Below, piece by piece: positions 24,779-34,223 of a stretch of 64,000 nt of DNA. Position 1 is the first letter of the stretch. Every line of letters begins with the position of its first letter. Made by a program: the position numbers and the translations under genes. The stretch comes from Streptomyces lincolnensis. GTDB taxonomy: Bacteria > Actinomycetota > Actinomycetes > Streptomycetales > Streptomycetaceae. Under the pieces are notes generated by a model that worked only from the letters and a program-made list of their open reading frames with translations, was not told the DNA's origin and did not search any database. The stretch spans positions 10,168,001 to 10,232,000 of the forward strand of contig NZ_CP016438.1 in the NCBI RefSeq assembly GCF_001685355.1, given 5' to 3'.

Positions 24779-26377
24779 TCAGCGTGCGAGTACCGCGCTC
24801 AGGGCTGCCGTGAGTTCACCTTCCGGATCGCCGACCGCCTTCTTGGCGCGCCAGGCCACGACGGCGTCGGGGCGTATCAGCGTGGCGCCGGTCGGTTCGA
24901 CGCCGTAGCGGTCGCACCAGGTGTTGTCGCTGTCGACGAAGCGGTCACCCATCCGGTAGGCGGTCAGGGTGACTCCGAGATCTCGGGCGACCTTTTCGGC
25001 GGTGGTGGCCCACTCGGTGGCCCTGTGCCCTGCCAGGAACACGAAACCGCGACCGAACAGGTCATGTGTGGAGAACTCGCGCAGGCCGTCGGAGAGGACG
25101 ACGTGCGGGGCCCGTCCCCCCGGGCGGCCGGTGGGGTTCCACGGATCCTCCTGGAGACTGCCGTCGTCGTCGGCTTCGGTGCGGACCGCGGGGGAGCGGT
25201 ACTGGAAACCCAGGAATTCCTTGGGCGTGGGAATGGGTGCGCTGGGATCGGCGGGGTTGTAACTTGCGGGGACCCGGCCTTCGGAGATCTTCGCCAGTTC
25301 GAGCTCGCGCTCGAGAGTGATGTTGACGACGGGGCGGCGCTCCATCTCGAACGTGTCCAGCAGGTCGGGGCCGGCCTGTCCGGTGAGAACCAGGGAGAGC
25401 CGCCAGGAGAGCTCGTAGGCGTCCTGGATGGCGAGGTTGCCGCCCTGCCCCCCGTTGGGTGGGCAGGCGTGTGCGGAGTCGCCGGCCAGGAAGACGCGCC
25501 CCTCGCGGAACCGTTCGGACAGTTTGTGGTTGATGGGGAAGAAGCGGGCGTTGACGAATGTGACGTCGATCTCGGGGTCGCCGACGGCGCGGCGGATCCG
25601 CTCCAGGCAACGCTCCTCGGTGAAGTCCTCCGGCGTCTCACCCCGCTCGGGGAAGTAGTCGACCCACAGGGTGTGCCGCTCCGAGCCGTCCAGGATGAAG
25701 CTGGATCCGCTGCCCGGCATTCCGATGACCTCGACCGCCCCCTTCTTCACGTACCGGGTCAGGTCGGCCTCGAAGGTGATGATGTACATATGGCCTATGG
25801 TTCCGCCGCCTTGGACGGGGATGCCGAGCATGTCCCGGACCTGGCTCGTGTTCCCGTCAGCGGCGACCAGGTAGTCCGCCTCGACCGTGTGCTCGTGGCC
25901 GGTGGCCGCCTCGCGGAGGGTCGCGGTGACCTTCTCCGCGTCCTGGACGAGGGAGACCAGCTCGGTACCGGGGCGCAGGTCCGCGCCTGCCTCCTCGGCG
26001 CTGACCCGGAGGATCTCCTCGACCTGGGCCTGCGACACCCACGCCAGCGGCGGCACCGAGGACAGCTCCTGCGGGTCGGGCTGTCCGTCCTCCGGGTCGA
26101 GGAAGCGTCGCTCGGGATCGGCCAGGGAGGTGCCGTGGCTCATGCGGGGCCACTGCGCGTCCCCCATGGCGGTGCTGAGTCGCCGGGCCACGCCGGGCAG
26201 TGTGTTGAGCAGTTCCTGAGAACGGGTGTTCAGCCCCCATGCCTTCGGCAGCGTGCCGGGACTCGGTCGTCGCTCCACCAGAAGCGGGCGCACACCGCGT
26301 GCGGCAAGGCTCAACGCGGTGGTGAGTCCTGTGTAGGCGCCACCGACGACGAGTACGGGAACTCGCTGGACTGACAT
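24779..26377 (-). CDS. FAD-dependent aromatic monooxygenase (class A, PHBH/PgaE-like)
   Basis: A 532-residue flavin hydroxylase. The Rossmann motif is VVGGAYTGL (residues 10-18, Tyr where Gly-Pro is usual). A GDSAHACPPNGGQGGN segment near residue 290 is the second FAD motif, and a C-terminal thioredoxin-like domain (residues 400-530) is typical of polyketide hydroxylases. It would use NAD(P)H and O2 to hydroxylate an aromatic ring or perform a Baeyer-Villiger step. Start ATG 26377. It sits next to the PKS and probably acts on the aromatic product. Confidence 0.9.
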   Translation of the reverse strand: MSVQRVPVLVVGGAYTGLTTALSLAARGVRPLLVERRPSPGTLPKAWGLNTRSQELLNTLPGVARRLSTAMGDAQWPRMSHGTSLADPERRFLDPEDGQPDPQELSSVPPLAWVSQAQVEEILRVSAEEAGADLRPGTELVSLVQDAEKVTATLREAATGHEHTVEADYLVAADGNTSQVRDMLGIPVQGGGTIGHMYIITFEADLTRYVKKGAVEVIGMPGSGSSFILDGSERHTLWVDYFPERGETPEDFTEERCLERIRRAVGDPEIDVTFVNARFFPINHKLSERFREGRVFLAGDSAHACPPNGGQGGNLAIQDAYELSWRLSLVLTGQAGPDLLDTFEMERRPVVNITLERELELAKISEGRVPASYNPADPSAPIPTPKEFLGFQYRSPAVRTEADDDGSLQEDPWNPTGRPGGRAPHVVLSDGLREFSTHDLFGRGFVFLAGHRATEWATTAEKVARDLGVTLTAYRMGDRFVDSDNTWCDRYGVEPTGATLIRPDAVVAWRAKKAVGDPEGELTAALSAVLAR

Positions 26378-26900
26378 GGAATGTGCCTCCGTTATTGCTG
26401 TTCTGAGAGTCGGGCGGAAGAGCGCCGGATAAGGAGAAGTTTCTCGCTGCGGCAGTGCAGCAAGTTCTGAGGCATGGTCTCGCACGACTGTGGGCGGCAT
26501 GCTGCGAGAATCCGTCAATGCCAGACTGCCGTTCCGGACGGGCGGTCGGCCATCGCTTCGGAGTGCAGAAAGCTGTGGTGCAGCTTGTTGCAGGGCCGAG
26601 CCCCGGGGTGGGGCGGGTTAGTATCGCAGTGCTACGTCCCGAGGATTATCCCGGCGTAAGCCGTTTCCCATTCATCTGGTTCATCTGATTCCCCTGGTTC
26701 AGCTGATATCGCGGCGTCTCCGACCAGGAATCCGGCGCCGCATTCACGTTCCCCGTGGGAAGGAATGCACGCGTGCCCTCCGGACGGCCCGCACCGTGCC
26801 GTCAAGACGTTCCCGGGTTTCCACAACGGGATGCGGCGACGGTTCGCCCGATACGAAGTCCCCGTCGGCTCGGCCGACATGACGAAGGAGCACCTCTGAC
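26378..26900. promoter_or_regulatory. Intergenic region between monooxygenase and chorismate synthase
   Basis: About 520 bp between divergent genes, expected to hold both promoters. The leftmost 250 bp show no coding bias. The right end carries a possible 44-codon reading frame, listed separately. Confidence 0.45.
26765..26899 (+). CDS. Possible 44-residue leader or small protein before aroC
   Basis: An ATG at 26765 opens a 44-codon frame ([20 protein letters not shown]...) ending one base before the aroC ATG. A GGGAAGGA sequence precedes it but almost touches the start codon, too close for a normal ribosome site. The aroC ribosome site lies inside its last codons, so translation of it could affect aroC. 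It may be chance. Confidence 0.25.
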   Translation: MHACPPDGPHRAVKTFPGFHNGMRRRFARYEVPVGSADMTKEHL

Positions 26901-28085
26901 ATGAGCAGGTTGCGCTGGCTGACCGCGGGGGAGTCCCACGGTCCCGCACTCGTGGCGACGCTGGAGGGTCTTCCCGCCGGCGTGCCGATCACCACGGCCA
27001 TGGTGGCGGATCATCTCGCGAGGCGCCGACTCGGCTACGGGCGCGGTGCCCGCATGAAGTTCGAGCAGGACGAGGTCACCTTCCTCGGCGGCGTCCGGCA
27101 CGGTCTGACCCTGGGATCGCCGGTGGCGATCACGGTGGGCAACACGGAGTGGCCGAAGTGGGAGCAGGTGATGGCGGCCGATCCGGTGGATCCGGCGATC
27201 CTCGCCGGCCTGGCACGTAACGTCCCGCTGACCCGGCCGCGGCCCGGGCACGCGGATCTCGCCGGTATGCAGAAGTACGGCTTCGACGAGGCCCGGCCGG
27301 TTCTGGAGCGGGCCTCGGCGCGGGAGACGGCGGCTCGGGTGGCGCTCGGTGCGGTGGCCCGGTCGTACGTGAAGGAGACGGCCGGTATCGAGATCGTCAG
27401 CCACGTGGTGGAGCTGGCGGGCGCCGTGGCCCCGCAGGGCGTGTATCCCACGCCTGCCGACGTGGAGCGGCTGGACTCGGACCCGGTGCGCTGTCTGGAC
27501 GCGGATGCGTCGAAGGCGATGGTCGCGGAGATCGACCAGGCACACAAGGACGGTGACACGCTCGGTGGTGTGGTCGAGGTGCTCGCCTACGACGTCCCCG
27601 TGGGCCTCGGTTCGCATGTGCACTGGGACCGAAGGCTGGACGCCCGGCTCGCGGGCGCCCTGATGGGCATTCAGGCGATCAAGGGGGTGGAGATCGGTGA
27701 CGGCTTCGGTCTGGCGCGGGTGCCGGGCTCCGAGGCGCACGACGAGATCGTCAACACCGACGAGGGTGTCCGGCGTGCTTCTGGCCGTTCCGGCGGTACC
27801 GAGGGCGGGCTGTCCACTGGTGAACTGCTGCGGGTGCGAGCCGCGATGAAGCCGATCGCGACCGTGCCGCATGCCCTGCGCACCGTGGACGTGACCACCG
27901 GCGAGACGGCGGCCGCACACCACCAGCGCTCGGATGTGTCCGCGGTTCCCGCGGCCGGCATCGTCGCCGAGGCGATGGTGGCGCTCGTCCTGGCGGACGC
28001 GGTGGCGGAGAAGTTCGGCGGTGACTCGGTGACCGAGACGTGTCGCAACGTGCGGTCGTACCTCGACAACCCGGCGATCCGATGA
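26901..28085 (+). CDS. aroC: Chorismate synthase
   Basis: A 394-residue chorismate synthase, converting 5-enolpyruvylshikimate-3-phosphate to chorismate with reduced FMN. Signatures include [37 protein letters not shown] and the [15 protein letters not shown] loop. Length is normal. Start 26901 follows GAAGGAG. Its stop overlaps the next start (ATGA). With the next gene it forms a two-gene shikimate-pathway operon inside the cluster, probably a second copy of the housekeeping gene that raises aromatic precursor supply. Confidence 0.95.
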   Translation: MSRLRWLTAGESHGPALVATLEGLPAGVPITTAMVADHLARRRLGYGRGARMKFEQDEVTFLGGVRHGLTLGSPVAITVGNTEWPKWEQVMAADPVDPAILAGLARNVPLTRPRPGHADLAGMQKYGFDEARPVLERASARETAARVALGAVARSYVKETAGIEIVSHVVELAGAVAPQGVYPTPADVERLDSDPVRCLDADASKAMVAEIDQAHKDGDTLGGVVEVLAYDVPVGLGSHVHWDRRLDARLAGALMGIQAIKGVEIGDGFGLARVPGSEAHDEIVNTDEGVRRASGRSGGTEGGLSTGELLRVRAAMKPIATVPHALRTVDVTTGETAAAHHQRSDVSAVPAAGIVAEAMVALVLADAVAEKFGGDSVTETCRNVRSYLDNPAIR

Positions 28086-29434
28086 GCGGGCAGGTCCGCC
28101 GGGCAGCCGTGCTGGGCTCGCCGGTCGCGCACTCGCTGTCGCCGGTACTGCACCGCGCCGCCTATGCGGAACTGGGGCTCACCGACTGGTCGTACGACCG
28201 GTTCGACGTCGACGAGACAGGACTCCCCGGCTTCATCGAGAGCCTCGGCCCGCAGTGGGCGGGACTGTCGCTGACCATGCCGCTGAAACGCGCGGTGATC
28301 CCGCTGCTCGACGGGATCAGTGCGACGGCTCGCTCCGTCGAGGCGGTCAACACCGTGGTGTTCACCGAGGACGGTGAGCGCCTGGGCGACAACACGGACA
28401 TCCCCGGGATGGTCGCCGCACTGCACGAACACGGCGTCGAACAGGTCGACTCGGCCACGATCCTCGGTGGCGGGGCCACCGCTTCCTCCGCTCTGGCCGC
28501 CCTGGCCGGGATCTGCACCGGGGAGGTCGTGGCGTACGTCCGCGGTGCGCGTCGTGCGGAGCAGATGCGGGAGTGGGGCGAGCGGCTCGGTGTCGACGTC
28601 CGTACGGCGGACTGGGCGGACGCGGCGCGAGGACTGCGCGCGCCACTGGTGGTGTCGACCACACCGGCGGGGGTGACGGACGCCCTCGCTCCGCAGGTGC
28701 CGCAGGTGCCCGGCACACTCTTCGACGTGCTCTACGATCCCTGGCCGACCGCGCTCGCGGCGCGTTGGTCCGCGCTCGGCGGGCCCGTGGTCAGCGGACT
28801 CGACCTGCTGGTGCACCAGGCGGTGCTGCAGGTGGAGCGGATGACCGGCCGGGTCCGGGCTCCGCTGGACGCGATGCGGCGGGCCGGGCGGACCACGCTC
28901 GGTCTCGGGGCAACCCGTCCCAAGGCCGTCCTGGTCGGCCCCATGGGCGTGGGCAAGTCCACTGTCGGGCAGCTGCTGGCGGAACGACTCGGGGTCGGCT
29001 ACCGGGACACCGACGACGACATCGTGCGGGAACAGGGGCGGACCATCGCGGAGATCTTCGTCGACGAGGGCGAGCCGGGGTTCCGCGCGATCGAGAAGCG
29101 AGCGGTGCGGCGGGCCGTGGCCGGGCACGACGGTGTCCTCGCGCTGGGCGGTGGCGCGATCCTGGACGCGGACACGCGCGCCGCGCTGGCCGGTCTGAGG
29201 GTCGTCCATCTCTCGATGGGCGTCGAGGAGGCGGTGCGGCGGGTGGGGCTGAACGCGGCGCGGCCCCTGCTGTCAGTCAACGCGCCTGCGCGGTGGCAGG
29301 AGTTGATGGAGGCGCGGCGCCATCTGTACGCCGAGGTCGCCCGGGTGGTCGTGGCCACGGACGGCCGCAGTCCCGAAGAAGTCACCCAGGCAGTCCTCGA
29401 CGCACTGGAATGGCCGAAGGACGCACTGGAATAG
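28082..29434 (+). CDS. Shikimate dehydrogenase-shikimate kinase fusion (AroE-AroK)
   Basis: A 450-residue two-domain enzyme. Residues 1-265 are shikimate dehydrogenase: [17 protein letters not shown] binds shikimate, Lys69 and Asp106 (NTD) are the catalytic pair, and GGGATAS binds the nicotinamide cofactor. Residues 278-450 are shikimate kinase, with Walker [10 protein letters not shown] (286-294) and the YRDTDDDIV shikimate-binding acidic motif. It would take 3-dehydroshikimate to shikimate-3-phosphate in one chain. The genes are normally separate in actinobacteria. The last codons contain a short direct repeat (GACGCACTGGAAT twice). Confidence 0.92.
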   Translation: MSGQVRRAAVLGSPVAHSLSPVLHRAAYAELGLTDWSYDRFDVDETGLPGFIESLGPQWAGLSLTMPLKRAVIPLLDGISATARSVEAVNTVVFTEDGERLGDNTDIPGMVAALHEHGVEQVDSATILGGGATASSALAALAGICTGEVVAYVRGARRAEQMREWGERLGVDVRTADWADAARGLRAPLVVSTTPAGVTDALAPQVPQVPGTLFDVLYDPWPTALAARWSALGGPVVSGLDLLVHQAVLQVERMTGRVRAPLDAMRRAGRTTLGLGATRPKAVLVGPMGVGKSTVGQLLAERLGVGYRDTDDDIVREQGRTIAEIFVDEGEPGFRAIEKRAVRRAVAGHDGVLALGGGAILDADTRAALAGLRVVHLSMGVEEAVRRVGLNAARPLLSVNAPARWQELMEARRHLYAEVARVVVATDGRSPEEVTQAVLDALEWPKDALE

Positions 29435-29460
29435 CCGAGGAGCGCCGCTCACGCTCATGC

Positions 29461-29496
29461 GTCGGGTGTGCCGGGCCGGCGCCCGGCACACCCGAC
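29461..29496. terminator. Strong bidirectional terminator
   Basis: A perfect 16-bp stem (GTCGGGTGTGCCGGGC and its complement) with a 4-nt loop, between the converging aroE-aroK and MFS genes. Confidence 0.92.
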
Positions 29497-29503
29497 GTTG
29501 TCC

Positions 29504-30901
29504 TCAGCGGCGCGGCAGCAGGGCCGCCGCGCCCAGCGCGTTGGCCACCAGGAGGCCGGCGCCGAGCAGCAGGCTCTCCCGCATCCCCGGCGCGAAGTCC
29601 CCCGCGAGAAGCGCACCGAAGACGGCGATGCTGAGCGCTCCGCCTGTCTGGCGGCTGGTGTTGAGCAGTGCCGCCGCCGTGCCGGCGCGCTCGGCGGCGA
29701 CACTGTCGAGCATCAGGGAGGTCAGCGCGGGCATGGCGAGGGCGCCGCCGATGCCCAGCGGAATCATCAGCAGGGCGGTCACCCACGGGGGCGTGCCGGT
29801 GTCGACGGCGGCCAGCCCGCCGCTGCCCACCGCGGTGATCAGCAGCCCTGTGACGACCACCTTCCGCGGGCCGTGGTGGGAGACCGCCCTCGGCGAGAAG
29901 TAGTTGAAGAAGGCGGTGACCACGGCCATCGGCACGAACATCAGTCCGGCGGAGAAGGCTGACTGCCCCCGCTGCTCCTGGAAGAAGAGGCTCAGCACGA
30001 ACACCCCGCCGTAGAAGCCGGCGTTGCAGGCGAAGCCCGCGACGACCGGCACGCTGACCCCGCGCTGCCGGAACAGCTCCAGCGGCAGCATCGGCGCGCG
30101 CCGCCGCGCCTCGACGGCCACGAAACCCGCCCCGGCCACCACCGCGACCCCGGCCGCGGCCAGCACCGTACGGGTGAACCCGTCGTGCCCGCCCTCGATC
30201 ACGGCGAAGGTCAGCGCGGCCAGCGCCACGACCGCCGTCAACTGCCCCGGCAGGTCGAACTCGACTCGGTGGCGCGCGGAGCGTGCCGCTCGCATCAGGA
30301 TCAGGAGAGCGGCAAGGCCGGCAGGCACGTTGAGCCAGAACACGGCACGCCAGCTCCATTCCGTGGTGAGCAGCCCGCCCAGGACGGGCCCCGCGGCGAT
30401 GGCCACCGCGCCGCCGACCGTCCACAGGGCGATGCCGCGCGCCCGCGCGTCCGGATCGGGGAACGCCTGTCGGATCAGCGCCAGCGAGGCGGGCACCATC
30501 GCCGCTGCCGCGCTCCCCTGGACCACCCGCGCCGCCGTCAGCGCACCGAGCGTCGGCGCCACCGCGCAGGCCAGCGACGCGACGGTGAAGACGGCGATCC
30601 CCCAGCCGTATGCGCGCCGCGCGCCGACCGCGTCCGAGAAAGCGCCGGCGGAGAGCATCAGCGCCGCGAACATCAGGGTGTAGCTGTCGGCGACCCACTG
30701 GAGCCCGGACAACGAGCCGCCGAGGTCGTGTCCCACGGCGGGGAGCGCCACATTGACACCGGAGACGTCGAGTGTGATCACGAAGAAGCCGAGGACGGCG
30801 GCGACCAGAGCCGCGGTGGCCGAACCCGCCGGCCCGGGCTCACCCCGGATACTCGTGCTCCCCTCGGTTTCCGCGCCCTTCCTGGACTGCGTCACGCTCA
30901 T
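29504..30901 (-). CDS. MFS drug/metabolite exporter (DHA2 type)
   Basis: A 465-residue inner-membrane transporter with about 14 hydrophobic segments. It has the DHA2 motif C-like LDVSGVNVALPAVGHDLGG near the first helix and motif A-like DAVGARRAYGWGI. It probably exports the cluster product or another toxic compound by proton antiport. Start ATG 30901. It is read away from a divergent XRE regulator, which likely controls it. Confidence 0.9.
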   Translation of the reverse strand: MSVTQSRKGAETEGSTSIRGEPGPAGSATAALVAAVLGFFVITLDVSGVNVALPAVGHDLGGSLSGLQWVADSYTLMFAALMLSAGAFSDAVGARRAYGWGIAVFTVASLACAVAPTLGALTAARVVQGSAAAAMVPASLALIRQAFPDPDARARGIALWTVGGAVAIAAGPVLGGLLTTEWSWRAVFWLNVPAGLAALLILMRAARSARHRVEFDLPGQLTAVVALAALTFAVIEGGHDGFTRTVLAAAGVAVVAGAGFVAVEARRRAPMLPLELFRQRGVSVPVVAGFACNAGFYGGVFVLSLFFQEQRGQSAFSAGLMFVPMAVVTAFFNYFSPRAVSHHGPRKVVVTGLLITAVGSGGLAAVDTGTPPWVTALLMIPLGIGGALAMPALTSLMLDSVAAERAGTAAALLNTSRQTGGALSIAVFGALLAGDFAPGMRESLLLGAGLLVANALGAAALLPRR

Positions 30902-31169
30902 TGTGGAGTGCTCCTCACTGTGTCGTCGTCCCTGTCGGGACACGGAATCGGACCTGAGATCGGCCATGGAGCCGGTCATGTGTGCGGTCATGGATCGGAT
31001 GTGGGCTACGGAAAAGGACGGCGGGTACGAACGGCGGACACGGAAAACGGGGATGGAACCAGCGTGCCCGGCCCACGCGCCCTCAGGCAGACCGAGCCGT
31101 GGGGGGCAGCGTCGTGCCTGTCCCTGATACGGCCCCCCTGGACGCGCGACCCTTTGCGACAATGGACGG

Positions 31170-32036
31170 ATGAGCGAAGGTACGGAACTGGGCCGTTTCC
31201 TCCGTGCGCGCCGCGCGCAAGTGCACCCACAGGACGTGGGCCTGCGCGCCGGCACGGGCATCCGCCGCACTCCGGGGCTGCGCCGCGAGGAACTGGCGAC
31301 GCTGTCCGGGGTCAGTGTCGGCTACCTCACGCGACTGGAGCGTGGCAGCGAGACCCGGCCCTCACCCGCCGTCGTCACCGCGCTCGGCGAGGCGCTCCAG
31401 CTCTCGCCCGAGGCGCTGCAGCGGCTGCACGAACTGGTGGCCCTGGCCGCGGGCCGGACGCCGGTGCCGTCCCCGGGGCCGGCGCGCGCGGTGCGGGAGT
31501 CGGTGCGCACCCTGCTGGAGACGCTGCGTCCCTCACCGTCGTACGTCGTCAGCCGCGCCAACGACCTGCTGGCCGCCAACCGCCCCGGGCTGCGTCTCTT
31601 CCCCGGCATCACGGACTGGCCGCCGGAGCACCGCAACCTCACCCGCTACATGTTCCTGCACAGCATGGGCCGCCGGCTGTACCGCGACTGGGAGAAGATG
31701 GCTGCGCACAGCGCGGCCCACCTGCGGGCGATGGCGGGAGCCGACCCCGACATGCCGGAGCTGACCCAGCTCGTCGGCGAGCTCGTGGTCAAGAGCCCGG
31801 AGTTCGCCCGGCTCTGGGAGCGCTACGACGTGCAGGCGCGGGGTGGCGGCCAGAAGCACTTCCAGCACCCGGAGGTCGGCTCGATGTGCCTCAGCTACGA
31901 GGTGATGGCGATCTCTCGTACGGACGGCCAGCGCCTCGTCAGCTACCAGGCCACGCCGGGTACGCCGGACCATGACGCGATGCTGCTGCTGGACATGGCC
32001 AGCCCCCGGGACGCGGAACTCCCCGAAGGGGTCTAG
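31170..32036 (+). CDS. XRE-family regulator with MmyB-like ligand-binding domain
   Basis: A 288-residue regulator. The N-terminal helix-turn-helix (GLRREELATLSGVSVGYLTRLE) is followed by a C-terminal MmyB/MlrR-like PAS-fold region (PSYVVSRANDLLAANRPGLRLF ... WERYDVQ) thought to bind fatty-acid-like ligands. Start ATG 31170. It faces the MFS gene across 268 bp, the usual regulator-exporter arrangement. Its stop codon lies in a CTAG palindrome shared with the stop of the converging gene. Confidence 0.9.
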   Translation: MSEGTELGRFLRARRAQVHPQDVGLRAGTGIRRTPGLRREELATLSGVSVGYLTRLERGSETRPSPAVVTALGEALQLSPEALQRLHELVALAAGRTPVPSPGPARAVRESVRTLLETLRPSPSYVVSRANDLLAANRPGLRLFPGITDWPPEHRNLTRYMFLHSMGRRLYRDWEKMAAHSAAHLRAMAGADPDMPELTQLVGELVVKSPEFARLWERYDVQARGGGQKHFQHPEVGSMCLSYEVMAISRTDGQRLVSYQATPGTPDHDAMLLLDMASPRDAELPEGV

Positions 32037-32515
32037 GGCCTGTCCAGAGTGATGCGGTAGGTCTCGTGCGGAGTCTGGATGTCGTTGCACGTCAGTTCGC
32101 CGGTGGCGCCGCGGTAGGCGCCGGTGCCCCCGGTGACGGCCATCCGCACGGTGTCGCTGCCCTTGGTCCACAGCGACTGCGCGGTGATCTGTCCGTCCGG
32201 CAGTTGCACCGACAGGACGCAGTTGGTTGTGATTTTCTCGCTGTCCTGCGCGGTCACCTGGCAGGAGCTGCCGTCCTGACCGACCTGCTCGCCGTCCTGG
32301 AAGAGCTTGTCGGCGTAGATGAACTCGTCTCCGACGCTCAACCCGTGCTCGCCGACATCGGTCTTCACGACCCCGTCGTTGTCCACGGCAAGGTCGATGA
32401 CCTTCTGGGGCCCGGCCTGCGCAGGGACGGTGAGCGCGGCGGACACCCCCAGTGCCCCCACCGCGGTTCCGACCGCACTGAACAGGGCGAGCTTCTTCTT
32501 CGACATGAGAGACAT
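32033..32515 (-). CDS. Secreted allene-oxide-cyclase-barrel-like protein
   Basis: A 160-residue exported protein: signal peptide (MSKKKLALFSAVGTAVGALG, AQA cleavage), then a 125-residue beta-rich domain. It has SVGDEFIYADKLFQDGEQVG, CQVTAQDS, and TGGTGAYRGATGELTCND. That last motif is typical of allene oxide cyclase/dirigent-type barrels. Two Cys could pair. Two in-frame ATGs exist; 32515 is preferred because GAGGAG lies at the right distance. Dirigent-like barrels can steer coupling or cyclisation of aromatic radicals, which would suit this cluster, but that is only inference. Confidence 0.75.
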   Translation of the reverse strand: MSLMSKKKLALFSAVGTAVGALGVSAALTVPAQAGPQKVIDLAVDNDGVVKTDVGEHGLSVGDEFIYADKLFQDGEQVGQDGSSCQVTAQDSEKITTNCVLSVQLPDGQITAQSLWTKGSDTVRMAVTGGTGAYRGATGELTCNDIQTPHETYRITLDRP

Positions 32516-32566
32516 GAGAGGGACTCCTCGGTCACGCACCACGCCCGGCGTGGTGCTTCGGTTTCT

Positions 32567-34189
32567 TCAGGCGTTGTCGGGGAACCCGGCGGCGCGCCGC
32601 AGCGCCCCGCTCTCGATGAGGCCGATCACCGCCTTGATGTCCTGATCCAGCCGGCGGTCGTGAGTGACGAAGGCGCTGTGCTCCCGGATCAGCCCGTGCA
32701 CCGCCCGGATGACCGGTGACGCCTTGTCGACGCCTCGCAGTTCGATCGCCTGGGCGAGGGCGAGCAGATGGATGGCCGCCACTTCACGCACCAGGCCGTT
32801 GACGGTGCGCGCGTCACGGGCCGAGATGGTGCCCATGCTGACGATGTCCTGGTTGTGCGCCTCCGTGGAGCGCGAGAACACCGACACCGGCCCTGTCTGT
32901 TTGAGGGCTTCGGCGGTGACGGCCGAGGCCGCTATCTGCATCCCCTTGAACCCGTGGTGCAGCCCCGCCTCGGGATCGTCCGCGTGGCGTGCGACGACCA
33001 GGTTGGGTGGCAGCCCCTCGTTGAACTTCTCGTCCACGACGAGCGCGAGCTGACGGTCGAGCAGGTTGGCCAGGCCGGCCACCGTGGTCTTGAGGCTGTC
33101 CATGGCCTGTCCGACATGGCCCGCGTAGAAGTTTCCGCCGAGGTGGAGTGCGGACTCGTCGACGTCGAACAGGGGATTGTCGGTGGCGGAGTTGATCTCG
33201 GTGTCGAGCCAGCTCTCCGCCCATGCGAGCGTGTCCCGGGTGATGCCGATGATCTGCGGGGCACAGCGCACCGAGTACTTGTCCTGGATCCTCTCGTTCA
33301 GCTGGAGGTAGCTTCGCCCGGCCGGCTTCTCGCGGCGCACCAGGATGTCCTCGAAGGACGTGGCGAGCCGCGACCCCGCCAGCAGGGTCCGGATGACCTC
33401 GGCGGAGCGGACCTGGCCCGCGTGCGGCTTGCCGGCGTGGACGAAAGGATGCAGCGCGGACGCGTTGCCGTGCAGAGCCTCCAGCGTCATGGCCGTCGCG
33501 AGTTCGGCGACGAAGGCCAGCTCCCGGGCGTCCCGGGCGGCGAGGACGGCGTACGCGGCGGCGAAGGAGGTTCCGTTGACCAGCGCGATGCCTTCCTTGG
33601 GCGCGAGCCGCACCGGCTCGATGCCCTCGGCGCGCAGGGCGTCGAGCGCCGGACGCACGGTGCCGCGGTGCAGGACCTGCCCTTCGCCGATCAGCGCGGC
33701 GGCCAGGTAGCACAGCGGTACGAGATCACCGCTTGCGCCCAGCGAACCACGTTCGGGGATCAATGGCAGAACGTCCCGGCTCAGGCACTCCAGCAGGGTC
33801 GACACCACCTCGGGCCGGATCGCCGAGAAGCCCTTCGCCAGCGCGTTGGCCCTGATGATCATGGTGGCTCGGGCGACCGCCGGTACGGCCGCCGGTCCCA
33901 CCCCGTTGAGGTGGTAGAGCACAAGGTTGCGCTGGAGTTCGTGCGCCTTGTCCGGCGAGATCTGCCGGACGCAGCTGTCTCCGAAGCCCGTGGTCACGCC
34001 GTAGACGGGGATCTCCTGGGCCAGCAACGTCTCCTTGAGGCCGACGGAGGCCCGCATCCGCTCGACGGCCTCGGCACCCAGTGCCACCCCGGTGTCGCCG
34101 CCCCCGTGGCGCGCCGCCGCGGCGACCGCACGGGATGACAGGCCGGTTCCGTCGAGTTCGAGACGCTGGACCGTGGACACGTGTGGCAT
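32567..34189 (-). CDS. MIO-dependent aromatic amino acid ammonia-lyase or aminomutase
   Basis: A 540-residue HAL/PAL/TAL-family enzyme. The MIO cofactor forms from Ala152-Ser153-Gly154 (GSLGASGDLVPL), and catalytic Tyr63 lies in PVYGVTTGFG. The substrate-binding and helix motifs are NGTSFAAAYAVL, QDKYSVRCAPQIIG and NSATDNPLFD. The selectivity pair aligns to Tyr92-His93 (VLYHLNGVG), unlike the Phe-Leu of PAL or His-Leu of TAL. It probably makes a cinnamate-type acid or a beta-amino acid from an aromatic amino acid. It is the last gene of the leftward operon. Confidence 0.9.
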   Translation of the reverse strand: MPHVSTVQRLELDGTGLSSRAVAAAARHGGGDTGVALGAEAVERMRASVGLKETLLAQEIPVYGVTTGFGDSCVRQISPDKAHELQRNLVLYHLNGVGPAAVPAVARATMIIRANALAKGFSAIRPEVVSTLLECLSRDVLPLIPERGSLGASGDLVPLCYLAAALIGEGQVLHRGTVRPALDALRAEGIEPVRLAPKEGIALVNGTSFAAAYAVLAARDARELAFVAELATAMTLEALHGNASALHPFVHAGKPHAGQVRSAEVIRTLLAGSRLATSFEDILVRREKPAGRSYLQLNERIQDKYSVRCAPQIIGITRDTLAWAESWLDTEINSATDNPLFDVDESALHLGGNFYAGHVGQAMDSLKTTVAGLANLLDRQLALVVDEKFNEGLPPNLVVARHADDPEAGLHHGFKGMQIAASAVTAEALKQTGPVSVFSRSTEAHNQDIVSMGTISARDARTVNGLVREVAAIHLLALAQAIELRGVDKASPVIRAVHGLIREHSAFVTHDRRLDQDIKAVIGLIESGALRRAAGFPDNA

Positions 34190-34223
34190 GTGTACTGCTC
34201 CTCCCGGACAGCGGGAAGCGTCC

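Noticed and set aside
29461..29496. Operator for the MFS or aroC operons
   Set aside because: The 16-bp stem with a 4-nt loop lies between two stop codons and is far from any start, so it is a terminator.
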